Source: Rhizophagus irregularis (taxonomy: Eukaryota > Glomeromycota > Glomeromycetes > Glomerales > Glomeraceae). From it: a stretch of DNA of 64,000 bases. Location: assembly GCF_026210795.1 (NCBI RefSeq), contig NC_089454.1, positions 496,001-560,000 of the forward strand, given 5' to 3'. Positions 44,401-54,800 of the stretch are shown in pieces. A program made the translations under genes and the position numbers. The notes under the pieces were generated by a model. It was not told the DNA's origin. It searched no databases and saw only the letters and a list, made by a program, of their open reading frames with translations. Numbering within the stretch: position 1 is the stretch's first letter; each line of letters opens with the position of its first letter.

Positions 44401-44880
44401 ATTTCCATAAGAAAAGCATTTCAAATAGATGGATTCAATGGCTTGAAACAATTTACGTTAAATAAGTTAACCTTTCCTTTATCAGTTACGATCGATGTGA
44501 ATAATCCCGCACGTGTTGGTGTCGAACTTGGCAAGGTCGTTTATGCCCTCAGTGTCAATAACGAACAAATTGCTACGGTTACTAGCAACAGTGTCACTAT
44601 CAATCCTAAGGCCGTATCTAGTGTTACATTTCAAGGAGATCTTAATCTAGATCCAAAACTTGTCCAAAGTTTTTTTGCCCCAGATCCTCCAGCAGTTGTT
44701 GCTCAAGGAATTTCAGTTACGCCACCTAAAGCAACTGGTGAAGTAGTTTGGTTAGAGGAAACTCTTAAAAGTTTCACGCTAACCGTTCCTTTCAGTGCGA
44801 AATCATTATTAAATGGAAAAGGTGCGCCCCCTGTCGATCCCTCCGCACCTGCTGCTCCTCCAGCTCCCCCAGCAGCATAG
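41488..44880 (+). CDS. Large DUF3712 / LEA2-like membrane protein (Tag1-like)
   Basis: A single exon encodes 1130 residues. The N-terminal ~85 residues are polar and probably cytosolic, ending in a basic RRRRF stop-transfer flank. One transmembrane helix follows at about 86-110 (FWAVCGAFSVILSAIFIPLL). The remaining ~1000 residues are beta-rich repeated modules with NITNPTN, VSMSGTT, GPFSATITFNGP, and similar blocks repeated further along (near 630-680 and 860-900), as in fungal DUF3712 proteins. Published structure predictions relate such modules in yeast Tag1 and Vac7 to LEA2 lipid-binding domains. The C-terminus is Pro/Ala-rich (PSAPAAPPAPPAA). The inferred role is a vacuole- or plasma-membrane protein, type II, with a lumenal or extracellular LEA2 array; lipid transfer is only a family-level suggestion. 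Confidence 0.8.
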   Translation: MNYQESTTSMDEDPAISDFKDGTFTPSLTRGSVITYTTDLEDSSVLSTETELDRDYMDTVKRKSAKSLSIPINNSPFYRRRRFWAVCGAFSVILSAIFIPLLFLVIIPNVAQSSVNDSQINFDAINITNPTNDSFIVSMSGTTSGTGPFSATITFNGPVDISYNGAIIGSVELDPIEVSGGKGTLAGEKRLFVIRDKAAFNDFTSKVLSAKEFEWTLQGKASVKTFGMNLNNLKVNKKLTIPGSNNFNTSVLDLKMTENQDKTISLEILTNVYNPSPIGIEIGDMTAQLSYNQTLIATTIAKNVFIGAKANNITLTGVTKAPATEQDRLNMIAVTNSFLTNTPLITSANILSIVPKNGPVDWLNSAVKGFSLSATVGNNPNPLKLISNLDLGEETLKFTTDEPYSPTISSKNVVADYALPFNINFKILEVGQKITIARDNKDIITLESPEVPVISTPNQLSLNISETKLQVLDAGKFSDLLADLATNKESEVVVYGKTTILTNTDILGQALIQGIPFNLTTTFQGFDQFNSDGNPPVVQDLTILSGSSNQLFMGIIVVLTNPSKYSTSVGQVSFDMFYKDKKIGTTVIPDLSVVPGPNPVTVMAILDDPGKNPDTVELFKLFLTGQSATVNIKGNEHSTNITSLIPAFKSINIPSSMPPLKTPFIKSSRIVFDNQTATTNVSTGIVEMTNPFVAPISIYAMNSSFSFNGIELGSLEQNNYNNPIFIPGNTDQTLQFPVKMVLDPVVSFTVLRTLALQNNLDVTVLDSLIALSNVSVPGADPNANPTPEVIQSFDMAKFVTTAMAKIPVTVTMDSQVAIGNYFMSMSYKQDIIATTDQSILNMVPALAAPLINHMIGQSEMSFDSIFVQNIDVNSFDTVASGQILNAGSLPATISFPGGAYLYSENTLLGQVLVPPITTGGDNRFNNVSKFIIADIPTFSSFSAKSYSAQSVSMELASDNVMITSFGLPIGPISIRKAFQIDGFNGLKQFTLNKLTFPLSVTIDVNNPARVGVELGKVVYALSVNNEQIATVTSNSVTINPKAVSSVTFQGDLNLDPKLVQSFFAPDPPAVVAQGISVTPPKATGEVVWLEETLKSFTLTVPFSAKSLLNGKGAPPVDPSAPAAPPAPPAA

Positions 44881-45276
44881 ATAAAAAAAGTTATATATAT
44901 AAATATACATTCGAGATGAGATTTAAGAGGTCTAAGAGGTCGAAAGTCGATAATGTCTTTTTTTGCAATGAATTAATTCAGTGTTTTTTTTTAAGTCGTT
45001 GGGAAATATTACAAAAATTTCGTTAGCTAGAATTTATAATTAATTTATTTAGTTTAATTTTTAATTTTATTAATTTAATTTTTTTCTTTAATAATAAAAG
45101 TAACAAATTTACCAAGTCTGTGTAAATTCTTTAATGGTTTCTTCTTTTCATTTTAAAAAAAATTCGTGGTTATCAAATCTGCGTGCCAATTATCAATTAT
45201 GATAATCTTGATCAAAAATGAAAGTTTTTTGTTCCTACTGTATTTCTCACGATTTGCTTTTCTTCGTAGCTAACAT
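44881..45276. other. Intergenic region, AT-rich
   Basis: This 396-bp spacer lies between two plus-strand genes and includes T-rich runs and an ATTTAATTTAATTT simple stretch near 45047-45085. No gene is seen. Confidence 0.6.
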
Positions 45277-47096
45277 ATGCCTAACATTTATGGTATTGTT
45301 ACTTCTTTAGCGCTTAATGTATATTATATATTTTTAAAAAAACTAACTATCACGTTTAAAAACTATCGCGTTTTATTTAAAAGACACGCCTTCGCTTTGT
45401 TCATTTGATACAGAATACAGTGCAGATTCTGTAGAATTTTGTCCATTAGAACAGCTTTTTCAGTATTTGGCATGCGGCACCTATCAATTATCAGATTCAA
45501 ACCAAGAAATAACACCACAAATTAACGAGAATAAAGAAAAAGATGAATTTAATAAAGTTGATACGCCAAAAAAAAGACTTGGAAGATTATTATTATACAA
45601 AGTAAACAAGAATGAAGATGGTCATAAAGTAAAATTGTAATTTTCATTTTTATATAATATTTTTTCTATTATTTTTATAAAAAAAAAAAAAAATAATGAG
45701 ACTCTTTTTATGAATTTACTTGCAGACAAGAATTACAAAGAATTGATACGCCCGCAATACTTGATATGAAATGGTAAAACACTCTTATAATGAATTTTAA
45801 AAGTAATTCAGCTCATACTTTCTTTAAAATCCTTTCTTTAAATAGGTCACACAAGCTTATTGATGACAAAAGAGTTTTGGCCGTGGCAGATTCAACAGGA
45901 ATGATCTCTTTATATAATCTCTTTCAAAATAATGTATTAAACGTTTTTTTAAAATTATTTTTTCATAATTCAACTTTCGATTATTTTGTTTTAATTTTGA
46001 AATTTCTTGAAATTTAAGAACTCATTTGATTTAATTACAAAATATGCAACAAATAATGAGGATAATTTATGTCTTTCGCTAGATTGGTCAAATCGAATTG
46101 GGGACCTAAAGTGAATATAAAAAAATTTAATTTATCTAAAGAGTATTATAATTATTTACTTAAAAAGGAATTTTATTTTTAATAGCCAAAAAACGTCTAT
46201 TGTCGTGTCTCAAAGTGATGGAAATATTGTTGTATTATCTGTAGATAATCAATTTGGAATTCGCGAGACAAATAAATGGAATGCTCATGATTTCGAAGCT
46301 TGGATAGCTGCTTTTAATTATTGGGATACAAATTTAGTTTATACTGGTTGGTTTTCTTTATCTGAATTACTTTCATAATTATAAATTTTTTATTAACAAA
46401 CACTTAAATTTTATTTTAAATATAATTAGGAGGGGATGATTGTTTCTTTAAAGGATGGGATTTAAGAATAAGTCAATCAACTCCTTTATTTTCCAGTAAA
46501 AAGTATGAGAATCTTTAAAATAAAGCAAATGAAATTATATATTTTTAATTAAAATTCTCTTCAAAAAATAGACATCAAGCTGGAGTATGCAGCATACAAT
46601 CCAATCATCATTCAGAACATCATTTAATAACTGGAAGGTAAGAATTTTTTTTAAAAAATGACTTATTTTATATACATTCAAGGATTAACATTCTAATATG
46701 ATAGCTATGATGAAAACATATTATTATGGGATACGAGATCAATGAAACGACCAATATCTGATTATAATGTTGGAGGAGGTGTATGGAGATTAAAATGGCA
46801 TCCAACAAGAAAAAATTATATCCTAGCAGCATGCATGCATAATGGATTTCATGTAATTAAAGTTGAAGAAGATATGACTATGAAGACGATTAATAGTTTT
46901 ATGAAACATGAATCCCTCGCTTATGGAGTCGATTGGAATTATTCCGATCAACGGAATTCATTAATTGCCAGTTGTTCTTTTTATGATCATATTATACATC
47001 TTTGGTAATATTCTTATTAATATAGTGAACATGTTTAATAAGAAATTTTGATTGACTTTTATTTATTATACCTATAGGGAACCTACTCTGGATTAA
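45277..47096 (+). CDS. DPH7: Diphthine methylesterase DPH7, WD40 protein
   Basis: Ten exons rebuilt from frame continuity give 371 residues: 45277-45292 (16 nt), 45384-45636, 45726-45773, 45846-45933, 46019-46110, 46186-46346, 46430-46502, 46572-46637, 46705-47004 and 47078-47096 (19 nt). The N-terminus TEYSADSVEFCPLE then ACGTYQL is characteristic of DPH7. Later come [68 protein letters not shown] and ILAACMHNGF, all DPH7 WD repeats. The enzyme removes the methyl ester from the diphthamide intermediate on eEF2 before the final amidation, in the cytosol. The tiny first exon is chosen because MPNIY plus the acceptor at 45383 restores the frame; no other ATG is available. All splice phases agree. 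Confidence 0.9.
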
Positions 47097-48520
47097 TCAA
47101 AAAAGGTATAATATAATTATTGTATGAAAATGTAATTTCTTCTAAATCGATACCACTTTCTGATTAATAACCATACTTTTTCAGATATAATAAATTGTTC
47201 CTTGTTTTCATCTCGAGTACTTTCTATAATTTCGAAAGTGAAAATATATATATATATATATATATATATTAAATGAGAAATGAAAGGTAGAGGGCAAATC
47301 TCGTTGATGGTATAGAGTATAAAATATAAATATTTAATTTATGGAATTAACAAATAATTAGAATTGGTTTTTTTTTGTGAAAGTACTGAATATGTCACCT
47401 GTTATACCCAGGAAAGTTTCGTTGATCGCGACCTTGATATTTTGGTATACATATATCTTTTTTAAATCATTTCAATGTCGTACAAGTCATAAGATCACAA
47501 TCATCACTTAACCAAAAATCCCATTCTCTAAAAATCTTTGAAGTCCATAGTTGACCGTGGGAAATATAAACAAAAGGGACGAATAATTTATTGTGTTTGT
47601 TTTGTTAATGCTTAAAAGTTGTACAATATAATATCTTCAAGTTCCTTTAAGGAAACTATATTGATTTGATCCGAAAAAAAAAAATTCGGGAATAAAAGGA
47701 GGGAATATCGAAATTTCATATGTCGCTCGCATATTGTAAATAATGGATGTTATAGTTTCCGAAAAAGGCATGTTAAAATTATCAAGCCACATTAAAGCAT
47801 GCGCAATAGTTCGCCAAGAAATCTAGAAACTTGATTACCAAATTCATCTTTGTTAATACGTAATCATAGTTCCCGGACCTATTTGATTTTCGTTGTATTA
47901 CGAGGTATCTAAACAAATACAAATCTTTGATTCCATAATAGGATACATTAATACTGCGACAAAAAATAATTTAAAAATGGAAAATGCCCGAGATGACACA
48001 TGTTCAACTCATAAGTCGAATTTATGGAACCTATTTGGCGTTTTTAAGAATTAATGTTAACATCTTTGGATTAAAAAAACGGAACGTGAGAAATTTAAAT
48101 GAAAAATTAATGAATTTAATGAATTTAATGTAATTGTTCTTTCTGTGACATGTTACAATAAAAAAAAATTTCGTGTGAAAGATATAAAATAGAATCATAT
48201 TCGTGTGGGAAGAAATTTTTTGTGGATAATTTCGCCACCAATTAAGATTTTGAAATATCGAAATCATGACAAATAATTTGAGTAAGGTTTAAAAACATAT
48301 GATATGTAAAAAAGACATTGATGGTTAAACAAAATTATGGAAAAAAATTTCTCTAAATTCTCGTTTATTATAATGATTTTAATGGTTAATGTCATTTTTT
48401 TTTTTTAATTTAAAATAAATAAAACGCGTTTAACCGATTTTAAGCTAATAGTGATAATTTTCTTTTTTAGTTATTAATAAAAAATCGGGAAATTTTTGTC
48501 GACAATTACTATTTCGGATA

Positions 48521-48670
48521 TAATACTTTTTCGTACATAATACTTTTTCGTACATAATACTTTTTCGTACATAATACTTTTTCGTACATAATACTTTTTC
48601 GTATATAATACTTTTTCGTATATATATAATACTTTTTCGTAATACTTTTTCGTATATATTACTTTTTCGT
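48521..48670. repeat. TACTTTTTCGTAcataa minisatellite
   Basis: Nine copies of TAATACTTTTTCGTACA-like 17-18 bp units are visible; the first five are almost identical and the later ones are interrupted by TATATA runs. Confidence 0.85.
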
Positions 48671-49994
48671 TTATATATATATATATATAATTTTACGTTA
48701 TTTTATCCGTTTTTCTTTGCCCGAAGGACTCTTTTTTTTATTTTTTTCCTTGAAATAAGTTTTAATTTTTATATATTAATATATATTGCAAATTTCATTA
48801 TGATAATGATTAAATTACCGCGATATATAAAATATCGATAATATTTCGGTTTTTTTATCATTCATTAATTTTCGTTTTTTTTTTTTTAAGAAAAAGTTCT
48901 TATGCTATACAAAGGATCGCATTTATGAATAAATTGGATTATGACTATATTTAAAATAAATATTATATGTTCTTTTCTTTACCTTTCTATTGGACAAGAA
49001 CTTTTTTTCGGTTAAACTTTGCACCAAATATCATCAAAAGTTTTTATTCAATCTTAAAGGCAAGTATCTTTCAATAAAAATGATATGAACAAATGCTAAG
49101 GATAATTGACCGTTTCTCTCTGAATATGGTAAGAGAATCTACTCTAACATTTATTGTTCAACCAACTTTGAAGTTTAAAAAGAAAAAAGAATTATTAAAT
49201 ACTAAATAATTTAAAAAGAGAAATTTTATATGATTTACTCTTTCTCGTATAAATACAATACTCTCTCGCTTTTGTTTTCTTATCGCTATCGTGCTTTCAA
49301 TTTTTTTTTTCCAGAAAAAGAAATGAGTGTTTAGTAATTGTTAACTAAGTATATTCAATTAAATAAATAAACAGTAAACATTAAAAACGAGTTGAGGGAT
49401 GTGCAGTAAATTTTATTCCATTTTTATTACCATTTTTATTAAATTATTAAATTTTTAACTAGTAGATAACAGGTTTAAACAGCAAAATAATAATTCTGAT
49501 AATCAAAGTCTCCCGTAAGGGGCATCATAAAATTGATCAGATATTTTCAGATATTTGAAACGTTTGAACTTAAGGATCACATCAATAATTTTATTATGTT
49601 TAATTAAAGTTTTTTACCAAAATTCTTTGAAAAATATTTGTAAGTTTTTTATTGAATCAATAATAAAAAAGAAGATACTAAAAGATATTGATCACAAGAA
49701 TTAACAATTTATTTTAAAATTATTCCAAAGATAAATTTTTTTTTTTTTTTTTTGATAGAAAAAAAAAAAATGTGAAAAATGTGAAAATGTGACAAACAAG
49801 AAAAATAAAGTTATCAATATATATTATATAATCTTCCCCTGCATGCTTTGCAAGCTTTATCAGATATAGTATTTCATAACCGCTGCAAATTATTAAGTAG
49901 TACACTATTGGATAATCTGTATTATATAACAATAGTTTTTTTAAAAATAGTTTTAAATGTCCTAACCATAAAAGTTATTTAACGAATAAAATTC

Positions 49995-50501
49995 TTAATC
50001 GTATCGAAGATAATCTAAAGTGATTTTTAAAGTTTTAACTATACTATTTATAGATTTTTTCGAGAGATTTACATATTTATCATATTTATCGGAGGATCTA
50101 TTTAATAAAATCCTGATAAACCTTCTCCAGCTATCATCTGACTTAAAATCAAGAATAAAATATTGTAGGATTTTTCCGAGAAACATCCTGTCTTGTAAAA
50201 AAGTATAAATGCGATTAATAAATATATTATTCACCATATACACTTCTGCGGTAGGTCTTTTCGAAATATTCGAATCATGGAGCCTGTTTGTACATTTCCA
50301 CATTATAAAACTATAAATATCACAAAGATCTTCTCGAAGGAACGTCATCCCAATCATGAGGCTGTTCGTACATTTCCACATTATAAAACTATAAATAGAT
50401 TCTTGTATATTTTTAGTACGTAAAACTACAAATACCACACTTACTACCATATATTGTGTAATATAATTTTTTTTTCCCATGTTAAAATTTTTCGAAGACA
50501 T
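49995..50501 (-). CDS. Tentative 168-aa protein with duplicated segment
   Basis: The first ATG is at 50501 (MSSKNFNMGKK); an upstream TTG is not used. The segment YSFIMWKCTN occurs twice, reflecting a DNA direct repeat (about 50281-50330 and 50361-50398). The C-terminal part (DDSWRRFIRILLNRSSDKYD) looks plausible as protein. No domain or splice support exists, and the frame could be chance in low-complexity DNA. Confidence 0.25.
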   Translation of the reverse strand: MSSKNFNMGKKNYITQYMVVSVVFVVLRTKNIQESIYSFIMWKCTNSLMIGMTFLREDLCDIYSFIMWKCTNRLHDSNISKRPTAEVYMVNNIFINRIYTFLQDRMFLGKILQYFILDFKSDDSWRRFIRILLNRSSDKYDKYVNLSKKSINSIVKTLKITLDYLRYD

Positions 50502-50897
50502 CAATTATTTTAATTATTTTCTTATTAAACAGGCCAAGAAATCAATTGGCCGGGAACGATCGTATAACATCATCTAACATATGTTAGTTTTAATCATAAT
50601 ATGAAAATATCTCTGTTAGGCCTTTTAATCCTCCCATACCGACTATCCTTTAGCCCTTGAAAGAATGAAGGTTAAAAAGTAGCATGAGTTAATTCAACGC
50701 TCAAGCCAAAGATATATACATACATATACATTCCTACAGAGAAGCTCAGTATTCTGCAGAAATATTTTGACATAATTTTTTACGTCCCGCCTATTTCGTT
50801 TTTAAAATTTGTTAATTTTATCATAATATCATCCATTCTAATTACCTGATTTTAAAAAAATCAAGACTGGTTTATAAATATTCGAAAAATTTCAAAT

Positions 50898-51014
50898 ATG
50901 GTTGATACAGTATCGACTTTATTAGGGAATATTCAAATGGACGCTTTATCTGCTGAATTCGTGAACGTTTTTGTTAATGCTTTTACTACCCATATATCAA
51001 TTTTTTTTTCGTAG
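50898..51014 (+). CDS. Tentative 38-aa frame
   Basis: The frame MVDTVSTLLGNIQMDALSAE continues through FVNVFVNAFTTHISI to a TAG at 51012. The amino acid mix is protein-like, unlike neighbouring intergenic frames. It may be a small peptide gene, a first exon, or a gene fragment. No homology is recognised. Confidence 0.2.
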   Translation: MVDTVSTLLGNIQMDALSAEFVNVFVNAFTTHISIFFS

Positions 51015-51318
51015 ATAATATAATAATACATGCGTTTCAAAAGAATTTTTGTTCAATCATAAAAAATCAACAATCGAAAAAGTATGTCACAGAAAAAGTA
51101 TGTCACAGGGCAAATTATAATTTTTTTTTTTATTAGTTTCAATTTTCAATAACGATAAATAAAATAAAATAAAAAAATATATATATATATATATATAATA
51201 TACATAATATAATATACAAAAAAAGTTTTTTTAATAGATAACTATAAATAATATAATTTTTTTTTTAAAAAAAAAACCGAGCTGTGCTAAAAACCGAACT
51301 ACCAAAAAATATATTTGT

Positions 51319-51843
51319 TTATTGATTGGCGTTATATTGAGCTTGTCCTTTGACACGATCTCCTTTTCCTTCAGCTTCCCATTGTGGATCACCCGCAGCG
51401 TAACCAACATTTTCTTTCACAGTTCCTTTTACGTTATCGTGAGCTCCTTTAGTAGCATCTTTAGTCTTAGCAGCATCAATTTCTCGATTTCCAGTTTGAC
51501 GTTCTTGAGCACCGGAATGTTCAAGTGAAGTATTCTTCAAAGCTGATCCTATCGTTTCTTTTACTGCGCCTTTAGTGGCGTGAAGTTGACCAGTCGTTTT
51601 GGATGGTCCTTTATTTGTATCATTTGTTCCAATATCAGATTCTCTATTTCCTTCTGCTTTACGGGCTTGACCTTTAGCTTTTAAGTTTTCTGAACCAACA
51701 ACATTTCCGGCTATTTTAAAAAATAAATATCAAAATTTTAAGAATTGCACGTTCAAAAAAGATTATAAGATTTGTTAAAATTTGTAATTACCAGTTTCTT
51801 GAGTAGCGCCTGTGGTATATTCAGTATTTGGAAGGTTAGACAT
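51319..51843 (-). CDS. CsbD-like stress protein with duplicated motif
   Basis: Two exons, 51843-51792 and 51710-51319, give 147 residues. The start MSNLPNTEYTTGATQET joins GNVVGSENLKAKGQARKAEG. The protein is hydrophilic and Lys/Gly/Glu-rich, and a unit is repeated: GQARKAEGNRESDIGT...TKGAVKETIGSAL and GAQERQTGNREIDAAK...VKGTVKENVGYAAGD. The KGxxKExxG pattern is that of CsbD/YjbJ-type proteins and of fungal Hmp1-like proteins reported to bind cruciform or mismatched DNA. A small stress-induced soluble protein is expected. Regulation is not readable from the sequence. The T10A10 tract at 51257-51276 lies just beyond the stop. Confidence 0.78.
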
Positions 51844-54800
51844 TTTGAATGAATTTAATAATTTATTCTTTTGATTTTGTTACTTTTGTTATTGTAAAAT
51901 GATTTGATTTTTGAAAAAAGTCCTGGGAATGTTGCATCTTTTATAAAGAAAATGAAGGTATAGGACGTTAAAGAATAATCATGTCATTCACGCGTCATTA
52001 AAATCATTAGAATCATTAAAAAATAATGATTAAATCACTAATTATATCACTTGTTCACATTTGACGACATGTGACGACATCATTGTCATAATTTCATCAT
52101 GTTAATTTTCTTTAGTTAAAGATTTCGGAAAAAATTTATCCGATGTGGCGCAGGAAATTAGGTGTAAAATACGTGTAATCGTGGAGTGGTAAGTGTAAGT
52201 GCTTGAATTAGTTGAATATGATGAATTCATCATGATAAAAGTAAATGGGAATGGTAAGTCCTAGAGTTTTTATTTAATAATTCGGAATATCCGTGATATA
52301 GATCAAAAAAATCGGAGGCACAAATTTTAATTGGTGAAAAATAATCACGTGAGGAACAGATAAATACCCGTGACTGACTTAGTGATCCACTGATCCACCC
52401 AGTGACTTTCGCTACAATTAATTCAAATCCAGGTTCAAAACAAAATCAAAATTCAGGAAAGTTTGGTAATCTTTATCAAAAAAAAAACATGTTTGGGTAT
52501 CCAGAAATGGATAAAATTTGACCAGAAAAACAAACTTTGAAAATATGTATCAATGTTTCACGTCTCGTGCACACTTGACTACTAGGGCATTCTTTTTGTA
52601 ACATATTTTTTTTTTTTTTTTCTTTGTTATCCAAGAATTTTTTTTTTTTTCATTCATTCTTTTTCATACCATACCTTAAAAAATAAAGACGAAAATAGGA
52701 TTATTATCTGAAGAATGGGAATAAAAAAAGGGAACTTTTTTTTTTTTTACTTTTTTAAGCTTATAAAAATAAAATTCCTTCCCGAATAAAATATCCGGAA
52801 TGTTCTTAAATTCTTTGAAATCATGTGAATTATAATAAGCACCCAGTATTTTAAAAATCAAAAGAATATGGTACATATGGTGCATATAAAATTTAAGGAA
52901 TAATTATTTTTAGTTAGAATGATTACTACGATGGGAAAATTCTTTATTATATTAAAAGAGAAAAAGGGTGAATTTAAAAATTTTTGGGGAGGGGAGGGAA
53001 TTTGTAATCAGACATTAGATGCATATAGTTTAATCCCCTTAAAAAAAAATAGTATAATTATGGTAATAAAAGTACCCAAGTGTAACATGAATTTTTTTTA
53101 GGGGATTAATCTAGTTAAAATAGGATATTTAAGCTTAATTTATCGATGGTCACAATTTACCTGTCATAGTAAAATAAAATAAAGAAAAAAGTTTATGCAC
53201 GTCGGCCTTTACGCATCTACGCATTTTGTGCATAAATCGTATATATCAGTATATCAGTCGCGAGGAAAAGCTTTTTTTTGATTCTTTGATGATGAAATCT
53301 TAATAGATTTTTTTATCAAAAGATTATAAATATTGTCATTTGTTGATTTTAAGATCGGTAATTCGGTATTATCTCTTATATCATATTATCATTACACGTA
53401 TAATTTTATCAAACACAAAATCAATCACGTTACGTAATATAAAATTTTTTTTACCTGTTTACTTTGTTATTATCTGTATTATCTGTAGATTTTTTTTTTT
53501 TTTAAAGTTCTCCGAGATTAATAATAGACAGACATCAATCATATCATTAAAGAATCATTGAATAACCAACTAGATACAAGGATCTAGAAAAGTTAAACCC
53601 GAAATGTTGTCATAATATAATATAGATGGAATTTGATATTGTGGTATACCACAAGTAAATTTCGTATGGTTGCATACCCTAGCATATGATAATAACAAAA
53701 CACATCCCCTATTTTCTAAAAAAGAAGGAAGAAAAAAGAAAGAAGAAAGAAAAAAAAAAAATTCTTTTTAATCGAGAAATTTTTTTTGGATTTTCATGTG
53801 GCTAAAAATATTTGAATTACGATATTAGGTAATCCGGCGCTCGCAGCGCCTAAGGAAATGGATTGTATGAATAAGGTAATATTATTTTGAATATATAAAA
53901 TATTGAAAAAAAGTATTCGTCTTTTTTTTTTTGTTTCTCTTCGTTACATTTTCAAATATTTTTCGTTCGTTAAATTCATTCGTTCATTGGTTCGTCCGTT
54001 CGAATTTATGACTATTATGTCATAAATTTTTTTTTTATTCGTTTTAAATATACTCGATTTTTCTTTTTTTATATATATTTTAACGTTTGATGCCTCTCGT
54101 TCTCACTTTGATTTTCTCTCAAACTTGAAAAATCATAATTTTTTTATGCTGGTTATTTTTTATAATACGTTTCATCTCCAATCAAAAACGTTCGATATCT
54201 TAAATAAATGGTATCTAAATATTTACATTATTATATTTCAAATGTTTTTTTTTATAATTTAAAATATTTAAAATATTTAAAATATAAAATTTTTTAATAA
54301 AACCTTTATATTAATAAAAATATTATTATTATTATTATTTATATCTTTTTATTAGATGTTTATATAAACATTAATGTTTTACCAGTTTTAAATAAATATA
54401 GCAATTCAAGCATAATCATAGTCGGCAAAAAAAAAAACCCTTAAGAATTTTAAAAATGTACGAAAAAATATAATTGTTGTGATTTTTTTTTTATACAAAT
54501 AATGATCTTGAATTTTCTACTTACTCTTTTTTTCTTTTTCTTTTTCTTTTTAGATTTAAGTATAAAAATAAGCAGTAATTAAGATTTATATCGCCCGCAA
54601 CGATGTCGCAAGATTTAATTCTTTTAATTACTTTTTTTTTTTTAATTAATTATGAAATTTATATATACAAAGATTTTTTTATATAGTTCTTTTTAATGGT
54701 GGAGAACAACGAAAAAAAAAATTTAAAAACTAAAAATATTTAAAAATTAATCAATTAAAATCAATCAAATCAAAATAAATTTACGTATAATTAATATATA

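Larger units (their letters stand above)
47097..51318. other. Gene-poor region with satellite and tentative frames
   Basis: A 4.2 kb gap. It contains an AT microsatellite (47247-47270), the CTTTTTCGTA satellite (48521-48670), a long poly-T/poly-A junction at 49737-49771, a tentative minus frame (49995-50501), and a 38-codon plus frame (50898-51014). AT runs end at a T10A10 tract (51257-51276) 43 bp past the stop of the CsbD-like gene. Confidence 0.6.
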
